Of a stretch of DNA of 64,000 bases, positions 36,065 to 43,471 are shown one piece after another (position 1 is the first letter of the stretch; every line of letters starts with the position of its first letter). The translations under genes and the position numbers were made by a program. This DNA comes from Chitinophagaceae bacterium (lineage in GTDB: Bacteria; Bacteroidota; Bacteroidia; Cytophagales; Cytophagaceae). Location of the stretch: the NCBI GenBank assembly GCA_028288405.1, contig JAQBNS010000002.1:1-64000 (forward strand), read 5' to 3'. Below the pieces are notes generated by a model. It had not been told where the DNA came from. It worked only from the letters and a program-made list of their open reading frames with translations, and ran no database searches.

Positions 36065-36526
36065 TTATTTTTTAGTGCCGAATAGCTTTTCTATTTTTTC
36101 TGTCCGGTAATCAAATATACGATTCAGTTTGTTTTTTACAAGAGGATGTACCAAATCTCCAAAGAGTCCAAAAGGAAGGGTATACGTCACAATATCGTGC
36201 ATGATAATGCCATCCGGTGTTTCTGTGAAATGGTGCTGGTGATGCCACATCTTGTACGGTCCCACACGTTGTTCGTCTACAAAATAATGGGGTGCCTGTA
36301 CGTGTGTGATTTCCGTTACCCAGGTCATCGGAATATTGAACAGTGGCTTTACAATGTATTGGATCAATAAACCCGGATACATTTTTTTTGGCGTTTCGCC
36401 TACGATGTCAAAACCCATTTCTTCCGGAGTAATGAGTTTCAGATTTTGCGGACTGCAGAAGAAAGCCCAGGCTTCCTCAAGCGTACAGTGTAATACGTAT
36501 TTCTTTTCAAAGGAATAAACACTCAT
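36065..36526 (-). CDS. SRPBCC/START-like ligand-binding protein
   Basis: 153 residues of the helix-grip (polyketide cyclase-like) fold. It opens with a strand and the typical helix-proline motif VYSFEKKYVLHCTLEEAWAF..., continues with FFCSPQNLKLITPE and ends with the long helix FDYRTEKIEKLFG. Family members bind hydrophobic ligands. The start codon overlaps the photolyase stop (ATGA), a sign of translational coupling. Bacteroidota commonly pair an SRPBCC protein with a cryptochrome/photolyase, but its role is not defined. Confidence 0.87.
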   Translation of the reverse strand: MSVYSFEKKYVLHCTLEEAWAFFCSPQNLKLITPEEMGFDIVGETPKKMYPGLLIQYIVKPLFNIPMTWVTEITHVQAPHYFVDEQRVGPYKMWHHQHHFTETPDGIIMHDIVTYTLPFGLFGDLVHPLVKNKLNRIFDYRTEKIEKLFGTKK

Positions 36527-37824
36527 GATAAGGCTTTTTTATAAGTAGCAATGGCGCGGTTTCTCGCGAAGACATGTTCTACGATGGGTTTCGCATACTG
36601 AGGTGTTCCGAACTCGGGCACCCATTTTTTTATATACACTTGTTTCGGATCGAATCGCTCGGCTTGCAGCAAAGGATTGAACACACGAAAGTAGGGAGCA
36701 GCATCACAACCGCATCCCGCGGCCCATTGCCAGCCGCCAACGTTGGAAGCGAGTTCGTAGTCCAATAATTTTTCTGCAAAATAAGCTTCTCCCCAGCGCC
36801 AGTCGATGAGCAAATGTTTGCTGAGAAAACTCGCCACAATCATGCGCACGCGGTTGTGCATGAAACCTGTGGCGTTGAGTTCCCGCATCCCTGCATCTAC
36901 AATGGGATAACCGGTTTCACCTTTGCACCACTTGTCAAATAGTTGTTCATCGTTTTGCCAGACGATGGTATCGTATTTTGTTTTGAAAGAGTTTTTGGCC
37001 GAATGCGGAAAATGAAAAATAATCATCTGGTAAAATTCCCGCCAGATTAATTCATTGACGAATATACTATTGAGTTGCATAGCATGTTTCATTTTTTGAC
37101 GGATGCTGATGGTGCCGAAACGAAAGTGAATACCTAAATGAGAAGTACCGTGAATAGCCGGATAGTCTCGTTGCTTGTCGTATTGCTTGATGAGACCAAT
37201 GGAAACTTTCGGTGAAGGTAAAGCAATAGAAGATTCTGTAAAGCCAATCTTTTTTAAGGAAGGCAACGGCAACGGATGCTGTTTCAACAAATGCTGTAAG
37301 TATTTCTCTGAAGGGAAAGAAGAAATTTCCTTCTCTGCATACTTTGCCTTCCAGGCCCGCATGTAAGGCGTGTAAATAGTATAGGGTGTTCCGTCTTTTT
37401 TTACGACTTCGTATTTCTCAAATACGACATGGTCCTTATAAGAATGGAAGGAGATATTATTTTTATTCAACAGATCATGCACCGATTGGTCGCGTTGCAA
37501 CGCATAAGGCTCGTAATCGTTGTTGGTATAGACCGATTGGATGCGGTATTTTTTGATCAGCTTTTCAAAAACGTCCAAGGGTTTACCTATTTCTACCAGC
37601 AGAGAACCACCGTGTTTTTCATAAACTGCTTTGAGTTGTTCGATGTATTGATAAATGAAGGTTAAGCGGGCGTCTGATTTATCTTCGAGTTTGTCGAGGA
37701 TGCCGGTGTCAAATATAAAAAGTGGTTGTACTGCTTGAGGAGATTGCAACGCGTGGAACAGACCGGTGTTGTCTTGTACACGCAGGTCCCGGCGATGCCA
37801 GAAAATAGAAATCTCAGTGTTCAT
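36523..37824 (-). CDS. phr: deoxyribodipyrimidine photolyase
   Basis: 433 residues from the ATG at 37824 (MNTEISIFWHRRDLR); a further ATG lies at 37842. The N-terminal antenna-binding alpha/beta domain begins IFWHRRDLRVQDN, and the C-terminal FAD domain holds WREFYQMI, GETGYPIVDAGMREL, FMHNRVRMIVASFL and the flavin-binding DYELASNVGGWQW. All hallmark residues of class I CPD photolyases are visible. The start overlaps the end of idi, and the stop overlaps the SRPBCC start, so it sits in the middle of a tightly coupled operon. It repairs UV-induced dimers using blue light. Confidence 0.95.
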   Translation of the reverse strand: MNTEISIFWHRRDLRVQDNTGLFHALQSPQAVQPLFIFDTGILDKLEDKSDARLTFIYQYIEQLKAVYEKHGGSLLVEIGKPLDVFEKLIKKYRIQSVYTNNDYEPYALQRDQSVHDLLNKNNISFHSYKDHVVFEKYEVVKKDGTPYTIYTPYMRAWKAKYAEKEISSFPSEKYLQHLLKQHPLPLPSLKKIGFTESSIALPSPKVSIGLIKQYDKQRDYPAIHGTSHLGIHFRFGTISIRQKMKHAMQLNSIFVNELIWREFYQMIIFHFPHSAKNSFKTKYDTIVWQNDEQLFDKWCKGETGYPIVDAGMRELNATGFMHNRVRMIVASFLSKHLLIDWRWGEAYFAEKLLDYELASNVGGWQWAAGCGCDAAPYFRVFNPLLQAERFDPKQVYIKKWVPEFGTPQYAKPIVEHVFARNRAIATYKKALS

Positions 37825-38335
37825 TTTTTTTATAGTGTTCAATCACCTGATCAAGGCAAATGGCAAACCAAACGGTGTAGTGTGAAGGATGTTTTTTAAC
37901 ATCGTGTTGCACTTCTTTTAAATCGACCCATTTAAAGGCGGCTACTTCTTCCGGATTTAATAACGGGGTTTCATTATTGATACCGATGTAAACGTGATCG
38001 TATTCATGTTCTGTCAATCCCTGATCTAAGGCTACTTTATAGATGAAAGAGAAGGCATGAAGCAAGGCAGGTTCAATGCCCATTTCTTCTTTGCATCTTC
38101 TGTGTGCAGCGTCCAGTGTTTCTTCTCCCGGTCTGGGATGAGAACAACAGGTGTTGGTCCAGAGTAAAGGAGAGTGGTACTTGCTTGCTGCTCGTTGTTG
38201 GATCAGGAGTTGTCCGGCATTGTTAAAGACAAACACGGAGAACGCTCTATGCAACAAGCCCTGGCGGTGTGCGGTCATTTTTTCTTCTACCCCTTTTTCT
38301 TGGTCCAATTCGTCAACCAGTATTACTTGTTCCAT
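37814..38335 (-). CDS. idi: isopentenyl-diphosphate delta-isomerase, type 1
   Basis: 173 residues with the Nudix-like IDI fold. The active-site Cys is in WTNTCCSHPRPGE, the metal and catalytic Glu/His residues in RCKEEMGIE and LTEHEYDHVYIG. The enzyme interconverts IPP and DMAPP for isoprenoid and carotenoid synthesis. It is the second gene of the operon, 39 bases after the sigma factor and overlapping the photolyase start. Placing idi with photolyase and a CarH-type regulator suggests light-controlled carotenoid supply, although crt genes are not in the window. Confidence 0.95.
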   Translation of the reverse strand: MEQVILVDELDQEKGVEEKMTAHRQGLLHRAFSVFVFNNAGQLLIQQRAASKYHSPLLWTNTCCSHPRPGEETLDAAHRRCKEEMGIEPALLHAFSFIYKVALDQGLTEHEYDHVYIGINNETPLLNPEEVAAFKWVDLKEVQHDVKKHPSHYTVWFAICLDQVIEHYKKNEH

Positions 38336-38374
38336 TCCTCAATGTCACCAATTCAGGCAACGATCGCAAATTTT

Positions 38375-38881
38375 TTAAAGGACGTAAGCGCTTAATTGTG
38401 CACTCAATAAACTCCTCGCGGTGAAGATTCTACTTTTCACAGTACCTACCGGCAGATGCAACTGCTCCGCAATTTCCTGGTACTTATAGCCGGCGAAATG
38501 TAGTTGAAAAGGTTCTTTGTATTTATGATCCAGTTGCTCTACGGTTTGTTTGATTTCTTTGTGCAAGGTCAAGTGATCGGAAGGATAGTCAGAAACATAA
38601 CGGCTATTGTTCAGGTACATTTGGTTTTCCGTTGCGTCGGTCATCACCAATCTTTTTTGCTTTCTTCTGTATTGATTGATGAAGGTGTTCTTCATAATGG
38701 TATGCATCCAGGCTCCGAAATTGGTGCCTTCTGAAAATTTGCTTCTGTACCTCAATGCTTTCAGCATTGTTTCTTGTACCAGATCTTGCGCATCGTCCAG
38801 ATTAGTGGTCAGTTTTAATGCGTAGAGTTTGAGTTTTTGTTCGTATTGCTGAAGCAGGTAACTGTATTCTAGTGTTGTCAT
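38375..38881 (-). CDS. ECF-type RNA polymerase sigma factor
   Basis: 168 residues from the ATG at 38881. Region 2 has ALKLTTNLDDAQDLVQETMLKAL and FGAWMHTIMKNTFINQYRR, region 4 has EPFQLHFAGYKYQEIAEQL and LPVGTVKSRIFTARSLL. There is no adjacent anti-sigma gene, so control probably comes from transcription. The five-gene operon that follows (idi, phr, SRPBCC, DCC) and the TTGTTTAACA-type repeats just upstream point to light control through the MerR-B12 regulator at 41.5 kb, a pairing well known in Bacteroidota and Thermus. A longer open frame to 38947 is less likely because it contains the operator. Confidence 0.92.
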   Translation of the reverse strand: MTTLEYSYLLQQYEQKLKLYALKLTTNLDDAQDLVQETMLKALRYRSKFSEGTNFGAWMHTIMKNTFINQYRRKQKRLVMTDATENQMYLNNSRYVSDYPSDHLTLHKEIKQTVEQLDHKYKEPFQLHFAGYKYQEIAEQLHLPVGTVKSRIFTARSLLSAQLSAYVL

Positions 38882-38885
38882 GAGT

Positions 38886-38985
38886 ATTTTGTTTAACAAA
38901 ATATTATAATTGTTAAACAAAATGAGATAAAAGACACGGAAAGTCAATGATTAAAGTCATTTTGTTTCATCATTTGTTAAAAAAT
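38886..38985 (-). promoter_or_regulatory. candidate operator of the photoprotection operon
   Basis: Three related sequences: ATTTTGTTTAACAAAAT at 38886-38902, a perfect palindrome; AATTGTTAAACAAAAT at 38908-38923; and ATTTTGTTTCAT/ATTTGTTAAAAAAT at 38959-38985. They lie directly upstream of the sigma-factor start and are likely binding sites of the CarH/LitR-type regulator or promoter elements for the ECF sigma. Confidence 0.55.
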
Positions 38986-39019
38986 ATCGGAACTATCAAG
39001 TAATTGGTTTATGTATTTT

Positions 39020-39045
39020 ATAGAGCCTAGTTTCCTAGGCTCTAT
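39020..39045. terminator. perfect hairpin after the collagen-like gene
   Basis: ATAGAGCCTAG pairs with CTAGGCTCTAT around a 4-nt loop, directly downstream of the minus-strand collagen-like gene. There is no T run on the minus strand, so termination would be imperfect or factor-assisted. Confidence 0.55.
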
Positions 39046-39048
39046 GTA

Positions 39049-39585
39049 TTAGTCTTTTAAGTTGTAATAGGCTTTCACCTCTTCATAATTATTGTAATCA
39101 ACGCCGCTGTTTCTTGCAATAGGAGTTCCTGCCGTTCCTTTGATTACAACAGAATAGAAAGCGTAAGTTCCTTCGGCTTCGGTTGGAAATCCTACGGTGT
39201 TATCTGACTTCACTAAATCCACCCACACGTTTCCATAAACATCTACCTCTGGAAACAACCTGGCATTTCCGAAATCCAAGGGCAACGGGGTGTAAGTAGG
39301 ATTCCCTGCGTTAGCCGAATACCTAACATAGGTTATCACAAGATCATTTGCTCCAATCACTGGAATTCCAGCGTACAGAACTCTGGTAGCAGTAGAGCTG
39401 AAAGTAAGTGTATACGAATACTTTACAGCACTCGGGCTAGAAGCCCCTGTGTTTCCTGTGGCGCCAGTATTTCCAGTGGCACCTGTTGATCCTGTAGGCC
39501 CTGGCGCACCGTCTTTGCCAGCACAACCAATTAATAAAGCTCCTGCCACAAGCAAGAGGAATGAGATTTTGAAAATTTTGTTCAT
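39049..39585 (-). CDS. collagen-like-repeat lipoprotein
   Basis: 178 residues from the ATG at 39585. The signal ends in a lipobox (LLIGC) at about residue 20. Directly after the lipidated Cys is a Gly-X-Y collagen-like stretch of about nine triplets (GKDGAPGPTGSTGATGNTG...). From about residue 55 to the end there is a beta-rich globular domain that I do not recognise. Such short collagen stalks are thought to trimerise and project a domain from the cell surface. It is an isolated gene between the light operon and the IS1595-like element. Confidence 0.8.
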   Translation of the reverse strand: MNKIFKISFLLLVAGALLIGCAGKDGAPGPTGSTGATGNTGATGNTGASSPSAVKYSYTLTFSSTATRVLYAGIPVIGANDLVITYVRYSANAGNPTYTPLPLDFGNARLFPEVDVYGNVWVDLVKSDNTVGFPTEAEGTYAFYSVVIKGTAGTPIARNSGVDYNNYEEVKAYYNLKD

Positions 39586-39811
39586 AGTACTAAAAGTTTG
39601 TCGCTTTAGTACCAAAGGCGGTTAGTTAAAAAATGCGTGGTACTCAGCCCGTTTGTACAAGTGGCACCTGAGAGAGCCATTAACAACAGAACGAACCAAG
39701 CCCACGCATGACCGTGAGCAGTTCAATTCTCTGTTGGTGAAATTTCTCAGGTTTCCTTGTACAGAATTGACTACGCAAATGATTTATGGTATCCTTTACC
39801 GTATTTTAAAA

Positions 39812-40789
39812 CTAAATCCTTTTGAACAGATTTTCAAGCATTTCATAAAACATTGCGTCGTTGTCTTTTCGGTTATTGTACTTGTAAACGAACTCTGCAA
39901 CGTAATTAGGAAGCATTTTAGCACTCACGCTGTGATATTGACCCATAATACCTCTTTCTATAATCGCCCAGAAAGATTCAATCGTATTGCTATTAACTCC
40001 CTTGTAACTATAGAATCTATTGTGATCAACCTTGATATGATCAATAATTTTCTTCATTGACTTGTAGCCACTGTAGCTGTCGGTTACAAGCAAACTATTA
40101 GCTTCGTCAACATGCTTTTTAACCATTGTTTTTAAATTCTCATAGGTGAGGACATTCATCACCTGAGCCACTACGTCGCCATTTCGTTGCACTATCCCAA
40201 CAACAGGAATATTATCTGTGGCTCTTCCGTATAGAACAGCTTTGGTAGTTTTTGCCCTGTTCTTTCCCTTTGGCTTAAAGTCAAAGCCGTTATTGTTTGC
40301 TTCTTTTATTTGAGCATCCAAATGCTCTCTTTGCATAGGCTTGAAAGATGAATCACTCTGTCTTCTGGGCCTACCTCCAATGTAAGTCTCATCCATTTCC
40401 ACGATACCTTCCAATGGCTCTATTTCCTTGTTTTCGATCATCATAAGCTCTCTTAGTTTGTGATACATTGAGAAAGCAGTCGGATAGCTGATATCAAGAT
40501 TCCTTTGTAATTGAAGAGCGGAAAGGCCTTTCTTAGCATCAGTTATTATTGAAATCGCATAAAACCACGTTTTTAAAGGGAGCCTAGTGTTGTGAATATT
40601 GGTGTTAACCGTAACCGAAGTGCTACGGTTGCATGTCGTGCATTTATGCCTGTGATCGGATCTCCTTTTGGAAAGCTTTGTAGAGTCGCAATAGGCACAT
40701 CTTACTGAATTGCCAAATCGCAACCGTTCTGCATATTCTATACAGGACAGTTCGTCAGGGAATTTTGAAGATATTTCGATGATGTTCAT
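39812..40789 (-). CDS. IS1595-family transposase (ISXO2-like DDE)
   Basis: 325 residues. An N-terminal zinc ribbon (CAYC...CTTC, about 32-60) precedes the helix-turn-helix region, and the DDE nuclease core follows: first Asp in EMDETYIGGRPRR, second in LLVTDSYSGYKSM, last acidic position in NSNTIESFWAIIERGI. These motifs are diagnostic of the ISXO2-like branch of IS1595. The reading frame is complete and shows no frameshift, so it may be active. Its start codon overlaps the stop of the membrane gene upstream, so both are cotranscribed. Confidence 0.93.
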   Translation of the reverse strand: MNIIEISSKFPDELSCIEYAERLRFGNSVRCAYCDSTKLSKRRSDHRHKCTTCNRSTSVTVNTNIHNTRLPLKTWFYAISIITDAKKGLSALQLQRNLDISYPTAFSMYHKLRELMMIENKEIEPLEGIVEMDETYIGGRPRRQSDSSFKPMQREHLDAQIKEANNNGFDFKPKGKNRAKTTKAVLYGRATDNIPVVGIVQRNGDVVAQVMNVLTYENLKTMVKKHVDEANSLLVTDSYSGYKSMKKIIDHIKVDHNRFYSYKGVNSNTIESFWAIIERGIMGQYHSVSAKMLPNYVAEFVYKYNNRKDNDAMFYEMLENLFKRI

Positions 40790-41475
40790 AATTTATACTT
40801 CATTTTAACTGCGCCCCTCATAAAAAGAGGCATGTTCTTTTTTAATAAAGTAAAAACACAAAGCGACAAAAAAGCGAACACGGTTAAACCTAGACACAAT
40901 ACGTAACCAAATGGATAGCCATAATAATTGAAGCCAATTGCCGATACAATAAAAAAAACTAAGCTTATTGACTCGTTTCTGGTCACATCTGTTTCATTAT
41001 AATATTTCAACCGAGTAGAGATTAATTCAATCCTATTCCTTTTGATTCGTTTTTCTAATAATGATTTCATTTCTCCGGAACTATTTTTGTCATTCATTAA
41101 TGAAATCCAATGCCTTTTTAAGGAAAACAAACGCCTATCTGATTTCTTGTAAATAACCTTTATTACTATCAAGTAAATTATCCTTACAAGTAACTCTGTG
41201 ACTTTCTTAAATAGGTAAATCAAAAACTCTATCACTAGCATCGAACCACCGAAACAGTAAAAGGAGTATTTGAATTCTGTAGTTTTTAAAAAATGAAGCA
41301 TAGATATATAATCAAGATCTATTATCCTGTAATCTCCCACAAAGACAGAGAACAGTAAACAGGATAAAATCACATAACATACAATTTTCATAACAGCCAA
41401 TTTTAAAGCCTCCATTGTTTCGTTAGGAACGCCTTTTAATGATACTACTAAACTTAAAATCGAAACTATATCCAT
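40786..41475 (-). CDS. multi-pass membrane protein, probable passenger gene of the IS1595 element
   Basis: 229 residues, unknown family. About five hydrophobic segments (near 25-45, 72-90, 92-108, 168-186, 190-210) flank a Lys/Arg-rich cytosolic stretch (about 112-155; KRHWISLMNDKNSSGEMK). There is no signal peptide. The stop overlaps the transposase start by four bases, strong evidence of cotranscription and that it travels with the element. IS1595-family elements are known to carry passenger genes of varied functions. Base composition is AT-rich relative to the neighbouring light genes. Confidence 0.75.
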   Translation of the reverse strand: MDIVSILSLVVSLKGVPNETMEALKLAVMKIVCYVILSCLLFSVFVGDYRIIDLDYISMLHFLKTTEFKYSFYCFGGSMLVIEFLIYLFKKVTELLVRIIYLIVIKVIYKKSDRRLFSLKRHWISLMNDKNSSGEMKSLLEKRIKRNRIELISTRLKYYNETDVTRNESISLVFFIVSAIGFNYYGYPFGYVLCLGLTVFAFLSLCVFTLLKKNMPLFMRGAVKMKYKL

Positions 41476-41547
41476 GATACTTATGCTTTTAGCATAAATA
41501 TACTAGGTAATAATTAAAAACCAATTACTTAATAGTTCCGAAAAATA

Positions 41548-42426
41548 TTAAACAGAATGGTTAAAAGCTTGAATAAACTCTTGAATATTAGGGATTTTAT
41601 GGATCGATGGGGAAGCCAGGTGATCCAATTGAGAGCCGGCAACATAAAGCTTTATGCCCGGACCCAGAGTAGTCTGCAATAAGGAAAGGGTTTGAGAAAA
41701 AGAGTCGACGGCTGCAGGATTAATGATGGAGCTTACAAAAAGTTGACAATGGTATTTTTCTGCCACCTTCGCCAGGTCTTGCGAAGGAACAGATTGTCCC
41801 AGGTAGATGACGTGGTAATTCATTTCCTGAAGGAGGTAAGAGTAAAATAAAAGACCGAGCTCGTGTAGTTCACCTTCCGGCAAAAACAAAATGATTTTGG
41901 GGTCTGTTTCCGTTTTGGGTTTGTACAATTGATCGATGGCGGAAATTAATTTTTGACGGATGAGATTGGAAATAAAATGTTCCTGAGCCGGATGCACATC
42001 TCCTACCTGCCACATCACTCCTACCTTTTGAAGGAAAGGGTAAATCAATTGGATCATGGTATTTTTAAACCCGCGTTCTGCTATGCAGGGGTTGAATACC
42101 GATAAAAATTGTTCTTCATTCAGGTCAATCATCGCAATGGTTAGTTTTTCCAATGCGACATGTTCATTACCGGTATGAAGTTCTATGTTTTGTATGTACT
42201 CATTAATTTCACTTTCGCTCATCGAAGCGATTTTTGAAATTTTCATTCCCTGATGGTACAAGGCTGAAACTTTCAAAAGACGTTTGACTTCTTCGTCGGT
42301 ATAAAAGCGAATATTGGTACCTGTCCGTTGCGGCGAAATGAGGTTATACCGCTGCTCCCATATGCGGATGGTGTGCGCTTTCACGCCTGTTAGTTTTTCA
42401 AGATCTTTAATGGAGTAGGAAGCCAC
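41548..42426 (-). CDS. MerR-family cobalamin-binding photoreceptor regulator (CarH/LitR type)
   Basis: 292 residues: a MerR DNA-binding winged helix (MASYSIKDLEKLTGVKAHTIRIW..., 1-70), a helical bundle and a Rossmann B12-binding domain. The adenosylcobalamin-capping motif W-x9-EH of CarH proteins is present (WQVGDVHPAQEH; W139, E149-H150). The B12 fold has ELHELG at the place of DxHxxG, with His and Gly kept and Asp replaced by Glu. CarH proteins repress carotenoid genes in the dark and release DNA upon light. The sigma-factor operon at 35.6-38.9 kb is the likely target. The B12 motif change warrants care about cofactor affinity. Confidence 0.9.
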   Translation of the reverse strand: MASYSIKDLEKLTGVKAHTIRIWEQRYNLISPQRTGTNIRFYTDEEVKRLLKVSALYHQGMKISKIASMSESEINEYIQNIELHTGNEHVALEKLTIAMIDLNEEQFLSVFNPCIAERGFKNTMIQLIYPFLQKVGVMWQVGDVHPAQEHFISNLIRQKLISAIDQLYKPKTETDPKIILFLPEGELHELGLLFYSYLLQEMNYHVIYLGQSVPSQDLAKVAEKYHCQLFVSSIINPAAVDSFSQTLSLLQTTLGPGIKLYVAGSQLDHLASPSIHKIPNIQEFIQAFNHSV

Positions 42427-42650
42427 CGGAACAGAATAAGCTGGTAATAAAAGGGGAGATTGATCTCCAAAGTTAAGACAAGGACAATCAATATAACCCC
42501 CAAAGAATGAATTTGTTCGGTATTATTCTACGAAGTATTCTAATTTGGGGACGAAGTTAGACGGACAGTGCTTGTTTGGTGTAGAGAATCCAAATACTAC
42601 TGGTATAGTAGGCTATGATTATTCAGGTTTTTATTATATTTACCATTATG

Positions 42651-43073
42651 ATGTCTAAAAAGTGCAAGTATGCGTTGAAAGCGTTGACTCGTTTAGCGAA
42701 GAACTTTAATAAGGGTCATCTTCAAACAGCGGATATAGCAAAGCTTGAAAATATTCCAAAAAAGTTTTTAGAACAGATCCTCTTGGAGCTGAAGCACGCA
42801 CGCATGGTAGGCAGCAAGCAGGGTAGCGGCGGCGGCTATTTTTTGATAAAGAATCCTAAAGAAATTTCAGTGGCAGATGTGTACCGTTTGTTTGACGGCG
42901 CCATTGCTTTATTGCCTTGTGTTTCCATAAATTTTTATGAGCGTTGTGAAGATTGCACCGATGAAAAAAGTTGTGCCATGCAGCGTGAGTTTATTAAAAT
43001 TCGTGAAGGTGCTCGTAAAATGATGAGCAAAGTAACGATTCATTCCTTTATTAAGGAATCTGATAATCAGTAA
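42651..43073 (+). CDS. Rrf2-family transcriptional regulator with Fe-S-type Cys cluster
   Basis: 140 residues from the ATG at 42651 (MSKKCKYALKALTRLA); upstream in-frame starts at 42615 and 42648 are less typical. The winged helix has LENIPKKFLEQILLELK and the wing GSKQGSGGGYFL. The Cys pattern C-x7-C-x2-C-x5-C (LPCVSINFYERCEDCTDEKSC) fits a cluster-binding Rrf2 protein (IscR/NsrR/CymR group). It probably senses iron-sulfur, NO, redox or cysteine status. GATAGA-type motifs upstream of this gene and of the adjacent TonB receptor could be its operators. Confidence 0.87.
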   Translation: MSKKCKYALKALTRLAKNFNKGHLQTADIAKLENIPKKFLEQILLELKHARMVGSKQGSGGGYFLIKNPKEISVADVYRLFDGAIALLPCVSINFYERCEDCTDEKSCAMQREFIKIREGARKMMSKVTIHSFIKESDNQ

Positions 43074-43471
43074 ATTGTAAATTATTTTCTATTTTTTCTG
43101 AAAAAATACCGGTTTAAACACTACTAATTCGATAGAATATGTATAAGTTTGTCCCTCGATTGATAACGCATGTTAAAAATATCAATAGAGTAACATAATT
43201 TACAACGTCTACTTTTTAAAGGGTAGCAAAAACATCCACCACTGATATGCTTTTAATTCATCCTTTTACTAAACTTTTAAACAGCCCTTTAAATCCTATT
43301 AATTTGATAGAGTACGTAGGATTTAAAAATTGTAATTTTCAAACAATATGTTTTAGCTCTATCGCCTGCTAAATAAACCGTCCTCAAAAACGAATTCAAG
43401 CGGCGCACGTCTACGTCGCTTAGACTTCACAGATCAAAATCATTGTTAGACTGATTAACTAATAAACAAAC
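43074..43471 (+). promoter_or_regulatory. 398-bp leader of the TonB receptor with repeated GATAGA-type motifs
   Basis: Contains CTACTAATTCGATAGAATA (43121-43139), ATATCAATAGAGTAACAT (43179-43196) and CTATTAATTTGATAGAGTA (43296-43314), the last within AAATCCTA/TAGGATTT inverted arms (43291-43298 and 43317-43324). A related CTACT/AGTAG inverted repeat lies before the Rrf2 gene at about 42597-42611. No ORF is seen. Confidence 0.5.

Larger units (their letters stand above)
39812..41475 (-). mobile_element. IS1595-family (ISXO2-like) insertion element with passenger gene, ends not resolved
   Basis: The minimum extent covers the transposase and the overlapping upstream membrane gene. The two share an ATGA stop-start overlap and both are AT-rich. 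I could not identify terminal inverted repeats or an 8-bp target duplication by eye, so the true ends probably lie between about 39600-39811 and 41476-41547. Confidence 0.65.

Noticed and set aside
39653-40060. 135-codon plus-strand frame across the end of the IS1595 transposase
   Set aside because: Overlaps the DDE core antisense and shows no protein signature.
39600-41547. Terminal inverted repeats and 8-bp target duplication of the IS1595 element
   Set aside because: GGTTAGTT at 39620 and GGTTTTTA read backwards from 41522 share only a few bases; the match is not better than chance.
43074-43471. Possible riboswitch before the TonB receptor
   Set aside because: The long leader has motif repeats but not the conserved B12-box or other riboswitch cores that I can recognise; protein-binding sites fit better.
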